From Patella vulgata (Eukaryota > Mollusca > Gastropoda > Patellidae): a DNA stretch of 64,000 nt. Under the pieces are notes generated by a model. That model did no database searches, was not told the DNA's origin, and worked only from the letters and a program-made list of their open reading frames with translations. A program made the translations under genes and the position numbers. Location: assembly GCF_932274485.2 (NCBI RefSeq), contig NC_065887.2, positions 9,458,001 through 9,522,000 of the forward strand. The letters are read 5' to 3'. This document shows positions 45,474-56,700 of the stretch, one piece after another (position 1 is the first letter of the stretch; every line of letters begins with the position of its first letter).

Positions 45474-45998
45474 CCAAGGGGTGGCCGAATGGTTTAACGC
45501 GTGCGCTTTAGATCACAGGGTGTTTATTAAGCCAAGTGGTGTGATTTCGATTCCCCGCTTGTACGTGACAAGCGAGAGAGAGAGAGAGAAAAAAAATGAG
45601 GTTTAACGTCCACTCGATACAAACTAGGTCATTTCGGGACTAACATATGGTTTTAATTTTATTTCAATAATTCACTTGCGCGTAGGGGTCTTTAGCAGAT
45701 GGAGGAAACCGGAGGACTCGGAGAATACCCACGAGGTTGGACAGGCGACTCTACTCCTTGTCACGTACAACCGGGGATTCGAAACCACGCCAGTTGACTC
45801 AATGACAGGCCTTATGATACAGCGCACCATATGTTAGTCCCGAAAAGGTCTATTTTGTGTCGAGTAGACGTTAAATCCTATTCTCTCTATATATTATAAC
45901 AAAACAAGATCAACGAAGAATTAAAATTAAATTGGATATTACCTAGTTTGTGTCGAGTAGACGTTAAACCCCATTTCGCTCTATACATGTATATTATA
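45474..45998. mobile_element. SINE family 2 inverted composite
   Basis: A + strand head (GGGGTGGCCGAATGGTTTAA) to 45575 is followed by a - strand copy to about 45825, then two + strand 3' ends (GAGTAGACGTTAAATCC and GAGTAGACGTTAAACCCC). It looks like serial insertion or rearrangement. Confidence 0.7.
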
Positions 45999-46375
45999 AC
46001 AATAGAAGACCAACGAAGAATTAAAAATTAAATTGTTTGGGCCTTCAATCGATATACATATGTCGGCGCAATAAATAAAAATCAAAATGGAGACGGGTCA
46101 TTAACCAGGGGGCTATTTTCTGTTTAAATATAATAAATCTATCATAACCCGGTTTAGGAAGAAGAAGTCTAAATCTGTTATTTTTAATGTAAATTCTTAA
46201 AACCTAATAAAATATAAATCACACTATATAGATTTATATTGAATGTCGCCCTCTTAAATTTTTGTTAGTTTAAAAAATACCAGAAAGATAAGGCTGTCAT
46301 TATATGTACCCACTGACTGCGTTGTAAATGACAGAAATACAGGATAGGTAAATAGATTGTAAATAACATTACTTC

Positions 46376-47130
46376 ACGTGGGTATATCCTGATCATACAT
46401 CACATGAATATATTCTAATCTAGCAGAACATCACGTGGATATATTCTCATCACATAAATAACACAACATCACGTGGATATATTCTCATCACATAAATAAC
46501 GCTACATCACGTGGATATATTCTGGTCACATTACATCATGTGGATATATTCTGGTCACATAAATAACAGTACATCACGTGGATATATTCTGGTCACATAA
46601 ATAACAGTACATCACGTGGATATATTCTGGTCACATAAATAAGAGTACATCACGTGAAAATATTCTGGACACATAACTAAGAAATGAAATGAAATGAAAT
46701 GAAATGGGGTTTAACGTCCTACTGTTCTGCTCCTAACCTGGGCTAATGAAGACGGGCATACGCCATACAGTGTGCTACTCTTATATCGAATTCCAACTGC
46801 CAAGGGATCTTTTACGTGCACGCCAATGTGTACACGGGACCTCGGTTTTTCGTCCCATCCGAACGACTAGACAGCTTTCCTTGTCAGCCCCTCCATCCTG
46901 CATCACTGACAAGGGAGAACCACGCCGGAAAATCTGGATGAACTTTCTCGGCCAATGCAGGGATCGAACACCCGACCTCCAGGCTAGCGAGCTAGCGTCT
47001 TACCCACTTAGCCACGTGATCCCCCACATAACTAAGAGTACATCACTTGAATATATTCTCATCATATACTAACTAGTATATTAGGTGAATATATTCTGAC
47101 CATATAAATAACAATACATTTAAAGTGGAT
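46376..47130 (+). repeat. 39-base minisatellite split by a SINE
   Basis: Units of the type CATCACGTGGATATATTCTG and GTCACATAAATAACAGTA, about eight before and three after the SINE at 46682-47024. Confidence 0.85.
46682..47024 (-). mobile_element. SINE family 1, inserted in a minisatellite, with target duplication
   Basis: 343 bases with a GAAAT-repeat tail at the left and the tRNA-like head at the right. CACATAACTAAG lies on both sides (46670-46681 and 47025-47036). Compared with 24276-24632 it lacks a block of the body. The target is the minisatellite 46376-47130. Confidence 0.9.
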
Positions 47131-48039
47131 ATATTACGTGTATAATTTCCAATCATGTGATTATGATATTAGCATCACAACATGTCTACTAACATACTCA
47201 ATCAATAATACTCTTACCAAAGTCGGTTAATTAAAACACATGTTTCAGATTGAAGTTTATCAGTTTCTGTTGAATTCAAGCCGCCATCTTCATGGGACAA
47301 GCGTAAATAATAGTAATTCTCTATACTGTCTGTATACAAGTATTATCTCTCGTTATATATTCCTTCCGTTATTGTCGTGTGTATTTATATACAGATTATA
47401 ATAACAGTCTTTACAATAAAATAAGTGACGATAGTTATTCACGAAACCTGGGAGTTTTTTTGTAAAGTTAAGAGATAATGTGTCAACCGACGATACTGAA
47501 CATCTATGCATAGAAACTCTTTACAGCGTTTTATTGTCACTAAGTTAACGAGCAGTGCAGATATCATAAATTGACAAACGACATTTTATTGTCACTATAG
47601 GTTTGTTATTGTGTATGTTGGCTATTGAAAACCAAATGACCCAACCTTTAAAGTGTTTCACATAATAACTTCACGATATATCTACACGATATTTTAATGG
47701 TACTATTTTGATTGTGTATTTCGAATAGTATTTAATGATGAAAACCACAGTTTATGATTGCTGACATTGTTGGTGTTGGTGTCCAAGAGGGAAAACGTAA
47801 TTTTTGTCGTGGGAGTTATCCTACCTTAAAACCGAGAGAACGTGTGTTTTAAAAACAACCTTCTTTATAACCATTTTTACATGAAATGTAATGGCGCTAT
47901 TCCATTTGTATTTCTTAAATTATAGAACAATGCGGGTTAAAAGGAAGACTGAAAAATGAGTCCTTCGACCTACAAATCCTTTAACATATCACATTGTAAA
48001 ATACTGGACCATGTAATCATAACATGTTATTGTCTGTGC

Positions 48040-48122
48040 GGAGCCACGGTGCCTAGTTGGTTAAGACGCTGGCTCGCTAGCCTGGAGGTCGGGTGTTCGA
48101 TCCCTGCATTGGCCGAGAAAGT
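48040..48122 (+). mobile_element. SINE family 1 head only
   Basis: The tRNA-like head (GCCTAGTTGGTTAAGACGCT, GTGTTCGATCCCTGC) ends at GGCCGAGAAAGTTAAA, with no body. Confidence 0.7.
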
Positions 48123-48194
48123 TAAATATAATTTAAGACCGTTTAATATGATTCATAGGACTCTCAAATCTATTGCCCATTCATTATATCAAAC

Positions 48195-48631
48195 TAGCAG
48201 GATACCCGGCTTCGCTCGGGGGTCATAACTCCGAAACCGGAAGTGGTAGACTAACGCCATCTGGCCTATGTTATTCCCCGGTCCGAGCTACCCCATACCC
48301 CAAATTTCAGACTCGGGGCAGACCTAGCGTAGCCGCCAACCCCGAACAGACCGGCTTCGCTCGGGGGTCATAACTCCGAAACCGGAAGTGGTAGACTAAC
48401 GCCACCTGGCCTATGCTACTCCCCGGTCCGAGCTACCCCTATACCCCAAATTTCAGACTCGGGGCAGACCTAGTGTAGCCGCCAACCACGAACAGACTGG
48501 CTTCGCTCGGGAGTCATAACTCCGGAAGTGGTAGACTAACGCCACCTGGCCTGTGTTACTCCCCGGTCCGAGCTTACCCTATACCCCAAATGTCAGACTC
48601 GGGGCAGACCTAGTGTAGCCGCCAACCCCGA

Positions 48632-48665
<34 letters not shown>

Positions 48666-48690
48666 GACAGCCACAAATATATATATAGAT
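48195..48690 (+). repeat. Three tandem units of the CGGCTTCGCTCGGG repeat
   Basis: Three consecutive units of about 146 bases starting CCGGCTTCGCTCGGGGGTCA (the third with GAGTCAT), sharing AAGTGGTAGACTAACGCC and CAGACTCGGGGCAGACCTAG. Only the last carries the CAGA tail. Confidence 0.85.
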
Positions 48691-49117
48691 AGATAAATGT
48701 CAATAGATAGCATATATGTCTCTCTCTGCTTTTCAAATATTTTTTATAGTATGGGTGTGGATCGATGTGTTAATGGGGTTGGCTAGAACACCACTAACCA
48801 ACCACATGACTGGTGCTGAAAGGAATATGAAAGTGAAGTACTATAAGGTCATATCCCCTTGTTCCGCTTTTATCTCAAACATACGCTAACGCAGTTTAAA
48901 AAGGGTAAACAGAATGAAATCGAACTAATCGTCTATAGCACATTGATTAACGGGGAGTAGGCCTCCCTTGGGCACAAATTCACCGATCTTAATTACTTCA
49001 GAGGCTGTATTACATTATAATTTGCGCGGTTAAGAATATCACATTACGTTAAAGATAACGATTTCTCGATTCGGGTTTACTAGATATGTGGTGACACCTT
49101 AAAAGATAATTTATTAT

Positions 49118-49304
49118 AAACTATAACACATACTTATGGAAGAACAATTACTGATTTATTTGGGCGACGTTTCGAAACGTCGGCCAAATAAATCAGTAAT
49201 TGTTCTTCCATTACTTGCTTGAAAACGTTGAGAGAATACTCTTCGAAACGTCGCCCAAATAAATCAGTAATTGTTCTTCCATAAGTATGTGTTATAGTTT
49301 ATTG
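49118..49304. mobile_element. Nested inverted-repeat unit with GAAACGTCG motifs
   Basis: Arms of about 60 bases (49118-49178 and 49243-49304) are near-perfect inverted copies containing ATGGAAGAACAATTACTGAT. A second internal inverted copy of the arm lies at 49180-49210. Before the right arm comes CTTGAAAACG, a short stem TTGAG/CTCTT with an AGAATA loop, and CGAAACGTCG, the same order as at 2671-2705. AAAAGAT...AATTTATTATA occurs on both sides and could be a long, imperfect target duplication. Confidence 0.55.
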
Positions 49305-49736
49305 CTCTATCCAGTTACTAAATGCCTCTAAAAGATCATAATTTATTATATAAATTGACTGACCCCCTCATCTCTACTGGTAGCGGTATGTTTCATTAAC
49401 TCTAACATCTCATTAATGTTCCTCCATTTCAGATCTCTTTTATGCTGCCACACAATTATTGTTTTATAATTTTAATTTGATTTGATTTTATGTGTAATAT
49501 GTTGATTCTTCTATATGTATCAATGTCTATTTGTAAAACATTATTCCGACTGTGAATTCATGTCTTTCGGGATATTGGTATTAAGACTCAAACAGCATGC
49601 TTCGATACAAGGAAAACATTAAAATTTAATGAATTCAAATATTCCCAAATGTATGAACATTGTGTTTCCTGCTCCAATCCATTATTAGGCCATATAACCC
49701 ATTAAGCCGTCATTACAATTTTAAGTATCCAATGGC

Positions 49737-49943
49737 CTAACTAGTTATCACTTTACAATGACAATTTTTGTACTCAACTCCGTTATATTTGCCATCTAAG
49801 ATTTTTACTTCCCATACCCACTTATTATAATATGATATGTAAGATCGCTGATCCTCTCCCTTAAAATTCATAGCACAAGAACATCCGATGTCAAATTCAC
49901 AGTTAGGTTTATGGGACATACTTGTAAGCCCACAATGCGACAC
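49737..49943 (-). CDS. Unassigned short Cys-rich ORF, possible orphan exon
   Basis: An open frame with a non-random composition: CEFDIGCSCAMNFKG, then YNKWVWEVKILDGKYNGVEY and CHCKVITS before a stop. The spaced Cys pairs (C...CSC...CHC) suggest a small secreted disulphide-rich domain or the last exon of one. The first ATG in the frame gives about 60 residues; the longer frame starts at a GTG and is closed upstream by a stop. No signal peptide or convincing partner exon was found, although TTACAAG just before that ATG could act as an acceptor. It lies about 0.8 kb past the end of PON-B on the same strand. I do not recognise the family. Confidence 0.3.
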   Translation of the reverse strand: MSHCGLTSMSHKPNCEFDIGCSCAMNFKGEDQRSYISYYNKWVWEVKILDGKYNGVEYKNCHCKVITS

Positions 49944-50099
49944 ATTTTGAAGACATTATGATGAACCCAATGGTTAGGTCTATTATATAGGTACTAACAA
50001 CACATCAGTTAGAATAAAAATATATTTGTACGTCATATAAAACAATTGATTGTCATTTAGACCATCGAAATGTCATGAATCTAACAATATAAAGCTTTC

Positions 50100-50430
50100 C
50101 TAAGTCACAATAAAGATCAATAATACATAAATGTCACAAAAACGTAGTTGATTGTACATCACACTGGTAATACAACTCTAATCTAGCAAAATAAAACATG
50201 TACATAAATATCATAATAAATCAGCTAATTGTACACTACACTGGTAATACATGTACATAAATGTCATAACAAATCAGCCGACTGTACATCATACTAGTAA
50301 TACATAAATGCCATTATAAATCAGACTGGTAATACATAAATGTCATAATATATCATCTGATTGTACACCAAACTGGTAATACATAAATGTCATAATAAAT
50401 CAGCTGATTGTACATCAGACTGGCAATTCG
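50100..50430 (+). repeat. Minisatellite downstream of PON-B
   Basis: About six units of 45-55 bases with ATAAATGTCATAATAAATCA and GCTGATTGTACATCA, ACTGGTAATACATAA. Confidence 0.8.
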
Positions 50431-50768
50431 TGGATAATCTTAATACTATGAAATATAATAATATGTGTATAATCATATATAATAATATCCTCGGTACTTA
50501 GCTTGATACGTGATTCTCGACCAGTGTTCCGCCGCACACCTGTGTGCCGAAAGATCTTCCAAAGTGTGTCTGTGTTTGCGGTTGTATGCCGTCTATGACT
50601 TGCCATGTTTTTATTTTGCAAAATTCAAATATTTTTCATATATATTTAGCCAGGTGTTTCACTATTGTATCATGTGTTCCAAGGGTGTGCAGCTGCTGTT
50701 GGCAAAAAAGGTTGAGAACCACTGGAAAAATGTCGCTCTGTAATAAACATTAATTGCATTGCATATTT

Positions 50769-53700
50769 TTATAGAGGAATATTAACATCACATAAAACAG
50801 TTGTATCTATAATAGAACCTATGAGTAATTTAGAATTAAAAACATTGGCAACAGTAGACCCTGTTATTAAATCTCCATCATCATAAAATAATTCTCTTGT
50901 CTTCGTTATGTTTCCATCTTTAACATATAACATCAAAACCTATAAAATATATTTAAACAACAGATATAATTAATATCAACACCTGTAAAATATACTAGAA
51001 GTGGGAACATCAACACCTGTAATTTAAAATAGAGATTGGGGCTGGGGGGCGGTCATCAACCCCTGTAATATATAATAGCGGGCTGGGGTATCAACACCTG
51101 TAATACATAATAGAATTGGGAACATCAACTCCTTTAATATATACGGGGCAATTCATTTACAATATCAGAGTTCACAATTTCGTATATACATTCTTGAGAC
51201 TATTACTTGATATTTCAAAAATGTATATGTATACTCTTGACTAGGAGTTTATTCAATTTCGTATATACATTCTTGAGTCTTGAGACTATTACTTGATATT
51301 TTAAAAATGTATATGTATACTCTTGGCTAGGAGTTTATTCAATTTAAAGTATCGTCTAGTCTTGATAATGCAGGGCAGGTAGGGTCTGAAATATTTGCTG
51401 GTAGAGCAAGTCTATCAATTTGCTGGTAGAGCAAGTCTATCATCTATGGGAGAAACATCAATCTGATTAAAATACAGATCTATATATGGGCGATTGTAGT
51501 GGATGGTCGCGTCAGAGGTCAAACGCACAGCCTCTGACCCTATGACATCAGATATTTGATTAACCAATCAGCGTTGATGTTTCTAGTGGGTTGCCCACAG
51601 TTCCGTGCACCTCACGCCAAAAACTTGCCCTAACAAACCGTTTCATTGACCAATGACTCACATCATCCAGAACGCGGGTTATATAATAACTCTTTCAGAT
51701 CCTAGTGTAATAAAACCGCCAAGTTAAGCAAAATTTTGAACTATAAAAAACGAAACGAAATAGGATCTGTGGTGCTTTAATCAGATTGTTTTGCCAGCTG
51801 GATGAAATAATAATTTTTGTTTTCACTTCACCTTTCACTTGGGAGACGCATGTGCTCTTTGTTAATTATGGGTTCTTCATTCTATGTGCTTAGTTCTAAT
51901 TATTAACTTGATGCCGAAAAATCAACATTTGTATATTCTTAATACCACATAACGGATTGTTTGGAGTGGAAATAAAGTGTCCTTTACCTGAGAGGGTGCG
52001 CGGTAGTCTGGCTTTTCCAAATGTAGAGATATTTGATGCCCTATAGGATGTCCAGCAATATATAGATTGTCTGTCCTTGAATCAACTATAATATTATCTA
52101 CAAACGAATAGACTGGATAAACCTGAAATAGTAAAATATAGTAAATCATATATATTTCCTCAACTGTACAAGTGGTTGTTGGGTGGCCGAATGTTCTAAG
52201 GCGTGCGGGGAGCTTCGAGAGGCCAAGTGGGTTAGACGCTGGCGCGCTAGCCTGAAGATCGCGTGTTCGATCCCTGCATCGGCCGAGAATGTTCATCGGA
52301 ATTTTCCGGCGTGGTTTCCCCTTGTCAGCGGTGCCGGACAGAGGGCCTGACAAGGACAATGTATACATTGGCGTGCACGTAAAGTACGCCATAGCTCTGC
52401 TGCCCCGGCACAATTTCCGTCATAGCGCACTGTATGGCGTATGCTTGTCTTCAACAGACCAGTAGCAGCAGAACAGTGGGACGTTAAACCCCATTCACAG
52501 AGTCAAGTTTACCTGTTTTCTAATCAAGTCATTGTTTGTTTTTCTCTCTGTAACAACTATATCATGACTAATAGTGGTGGCTATATAAACATATCTGTAA
52601 ATACAATAATATTAATATTTAGAATATTACAAGCGAATTATAATGAAATGCAATTAAAGCAATTTATCGTTTTACCACTTTATTCAACGTTAAAATATAT
52701 CTAAGATTCATTTTAAAAAATATCCAATTCTTAGATATAGCAAATCATACCACTAAAGGATTGTCTTTAGACACATTGATTTACCACTCTATATTTAACA
52801 TAGTCTACTCAGGTCCATAACTAGAGAGGGTGCAGTCCCCACCCCAAGCCTTGCAAAAGGTTTCGCCCCCCCCCACTCCATGTGAAAAATATTATCGACC
52901 TTAAAAAAATAGATATACATTGTACGTCCATTTTACAGCACCCCTGAGAATACCACCCCCCTCGTTGCCATGAGCTAGTTACGGCCCCGAGTCTACTTAC
53001 TTAAAATCCTTACACAATGGGGGTACACAATGGAACGTTCCGGAATTGAATTCTCTCAATCCCAAAGTAATGAAATCGAGTGAAAATTGGAATTCGGTGC
53101 TAGAACGTATGTGCCGAATGCATAAGAATATATCTCAACCAACGATGATAGCTAAAACATAAGTATATAATTACGTCACGATTCTACTCACACCAAAGCC
53201 GTATATAGATAAAGTTGCGACAACTGTGAAGCCAGAAATTTCATATGACGTCATGAAAATATGACGTCAAGTGTACAAAGACGCCATCTTGGGTCCCAAG
53301 TATTTGTATCTACTCACTTTCTATTTTATGTCCTATCATACTGTTGTGTTTAAGTTGGCTGCCAATGACAGGGATGTAGATGGATATCTCATAGAATTCC
53401 GCGAAAAAGAGATAAAATATACATTTTTTAAACGAAAAGTATAGCTGAACAAACTATTATTATTATTATTATTATAATTATAATACAACGAAAAGCGTAC
53501 ATTATTATTATAATAATATAGTCCAATTCATAAGAAAATGAAATGAAAGATACACCAGATAAAAGCGCTATTAAATATATTTAACTTGCATACGCTTTTA
53601 AAAATCAGATTTTTTGTGCAGACGCGTAAAGTGAAAAATTAAAATTTAAATTATATAGTAATTTGGAATATAAAACCTTTTTGCCTTCTAGCCGGCAAAA

Positions 53701-56700
53701 TAAATAGCTGAAATTCCATTATTTTTTGGTCTGGAGCCATTCCGGATTGGGTCATCAATCATTAATTGTATCATCAATTTTTCGGAAAAAGAAATTTCTT
53801 TAAATTGACTAGATAAAACATTGTAACAATGGACTCGAAAAACGAGGTTATACATATTCCACAAGTCTTGTCAAACAGTGACGCCATATTCTTATCTGAA
53901 GAGCATGCGCAATAAATACTATCGGTGTAGACTGGAATAACCAGATGCTAGTGACTGCCATTGGATTGAGACTTCTGGCGTATTTCGCCGAACATAACTG
54001 CTTTGAAATTAGAGTAAAAACGGGAACGATTAAATGTAAATCAGTTTATTTACATTCATATTACATTATTATATACGTTGCGACCCATTTGTGTCAATTT
54101 GTAAGTCCCAAATATTAGCGATTTAGCTCCTTTAAATAAAAGGTGTCTAGCGTAACATGTGTTTCGGGCATAGGTTTCATCAGTGACATGTGAGACGAGA
54201 TATCGCTCTACGAAACTTCCTGGTGTCTTTTGCAATTTGTTTGGGTTAAGACGTTATCTCTCCCCGCCCATGAGTAAATAAAAATATTAATCTAATATAT
54301 AAACCTCACAAATTTAACAGATACAAATAATGTACCTGTTATTCCACAGGTAGACATACATTGAAGGGGCCCAAGGAAGGAGACGCAGTTGCTTTAGAGT
54401 TTGTCCGACACCTTTGGGTATTTGCGCCCATTTCCAATGAAATAATCATGTTGTTCTGATGCTCAACTAGTATCAGGCCAATTCCTTACACATGAATATA
54501 AACATTTAATATGGGCGGCTTATCTGACCGCCCCATTTCATTCGCAAATAGATACACCGTCAAAAATGAAAATGGACGTTTTTGATTTTTGGTCTTAATA
54601 ATGAGTAATTGCTCCACCAATCCTCAGACATTCAACAATTCGTCGTGGCATGCTCCTAATCAACCGTTAAATCAAGATTTGGGTCAATCTGACCCACTCC
54701 TCTTGCAGTGAGTATATCGTGCCAGAGATATTTTACAAATCGCCCCGAGCATGTTCCACACATCTCAACATTTATCAGCTTTTTGTTCAATCTATAAAAG
54801 CCTACATTCCTACACAATGCTTTGTTTAGTCAAGTGAAACAAGAAAATGTATAGGCTATAAGTAGAACAATAGAACACGTACACCTAAATGTCGACAAAT
54901 ACGTAAAACTATGCAAATAAGATATTCCTATGATATGATTCAACCGAAAGGTCCTATATATGCATGATATAAATCTACATTCAAGTTAAACGAAACGCAT
55001 CTATCCATTTTAAATCTTGCGTCGAGCTGAATAAATTATGTGATTTATAACATCTACGGGTGGTTAACAGTGTATAACTAAAAACTATGATTCGATTTTA
55101 TTGCCAACATTTCAATGTAGCTTGAATTTTCTACACCTTGTCTATTGCATCTAGATGTTTAAAGAGCTTTAACAATATATTTATTTAAGAGCAACCATGT
55201 CATTTCGGGATTAATATACCACATATTACAAGTCATACCCAACGGAAAGAAATGAACATTAATGAAAATTCCACCATTTTGAAAGAAATGCCCGCCATCA
55301 AATGAAAAATACATTTTTAAATTGATGTTTGTCAAATTTGATTTTTCGACACACTTCGCTTGCATAACCACTCTGTGTTTGAGGAGTTTAAAAATAAATT
55401 ATTTATCCTACCACCACTGAAAGACACTGATTACGATATAGCGCTCTCGATAATTCCTGAAGAACGCCAAATTGAATTATGTTAATCATGTAATTTTGCC
55501 ATGGCCGATTTTGAGTATGATTTTGTCTAACATATTATCATTAAACCAAACTGCATTGGTTTCTTTTGCAATTTTTTTAGGATAAATTCAAACGTTTGGT
55601 TAAGTAAAGCTATATGACGCCATGACGTCATAGTTTTTGTGGCGTCATAGTTGGGACCCAAAATGGCGCCTGTAAATGAGTTGTCGTAACTTTCCCTATA
55701 CAGGGCTTTGACTCACACCACCTCAGTTGTTGGGACTGGCATAACTGCCACAGGACTGACTTCCGCGTCACTCGATTGCAATTATGCCAATTCTGGATGT
55801 GCTGGATTGAGAATCGAGCATCCCCTTAGTGCAGCAGAGAGGGGCGCAACCCTTACTTGACTTGGCAAAATTACTGGATAAACAACCACTTAAAAAAAAC
55901 AAATCCCCGGTTACGCATGTGCAATGGAACATTTAGTCAAATGTTGACAACAGACCAAGACCCTCCTTAGGTTGAAGACTAGTTGGTTCTGAAAGACAAG
56001 GAGTTTGTGGGTGACCGAGACTGTTAAAGGAATACCGAAGCTGGCAGCCTTCTTTGAAAATAACGTCAATTTTGAAAATAACGTAATTAATTTAATAAAT
56101 CACTCTGAACGTACACAATATGCAAATTGCTGTGCTTGTATCAAGATTTGAACATTGTTACCACGTTATTCTTACCTTCCATCATTGGACATAGCTATAC
56201 CATTAGCCATAGCAAGACCATCTAATACTATCTTATAGTTACTTCCATCGAAATACACTACTGTACTCCACTCCATTCGACACAGTATTTGTACCTTCAT
56301 CATAAACAAACTTGGACCAGTTCCGTAGTTGGTAAAAAAGAAACTGTCCTCACTAGTAGGTTGTACATCATTGAGGCTGAAATAACAATGAGTGAAGAAG
56401 CTTTGTTACATCAACTGGCATTTATCACTTACACCATAAGGTTGTTAATTGTAAATGAAATTAAATGCTATGCGGTCTAACCTCCATCCGTTTTGCACCG
56501 ACGGACACAAGCCATGTCCTGGGTTCCTATTCTAAGGACTATATATTGTCCCTTGTCATGTCATCCGCTCTGCACCACAGAAAAGGGGGAACCATACCGG
56601 AAATCTCGATGAACTTCCTCCATCTCCGCCAACAGGGGACCTAGAGGTTGGAGAGCCAAAGTCTTACTCACTGAGTCATCGTGGCTACTGGTTTGGGATA

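Larger units (their letters stand above)
47131..49100. other. Intergenic region with repeat fragments
   Basis: Apart from the SINE head at 48040 and the triple repeat at 48195-48690, nothing coding was recognised. Confidence 0.4.
53194..55710. mobile_element. 2.5-kb inverted-repeat element with perfect 8-bp target duplication in PON-B intron 6
   Basis: The left end CAAAGCCGTATATAGATAAA and the right end, ...TTTCCCTATACAGGGCTTTG, are inverted repeats that continue for about 100 bases with gaps (both carry GACGTCAT and a GGGTCCCAA block). The flanks are ACTCACAC at 53186-53193 and 55711-55718. The interior includes a copy of another repeat (53848-54140) and a Tc1-type transposase remnant. The 8-bp duplication fits hAT, P or Merlin-like superfamilies; no own transposase was recognised. 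Confidence 0.75.

Noticed and set aside
46740-47072. Open frames inside SINE copies (here and at 24316, 29770, 44816, 57661)
   Set aside because: The same frames recur in each SINE copy because the sequence is repeated; SINEs do not encode protein.
47956-48373. Two open frames on the + strand
   Set aside because: They run through a SINE head and the 146-base repeat units; no protein family.
51922-52413. 163-residue open frame on the - strand
   Set aside because: It joins PON-B exon 8 to SINE sequence by chance; the real exon is 51988-52122.
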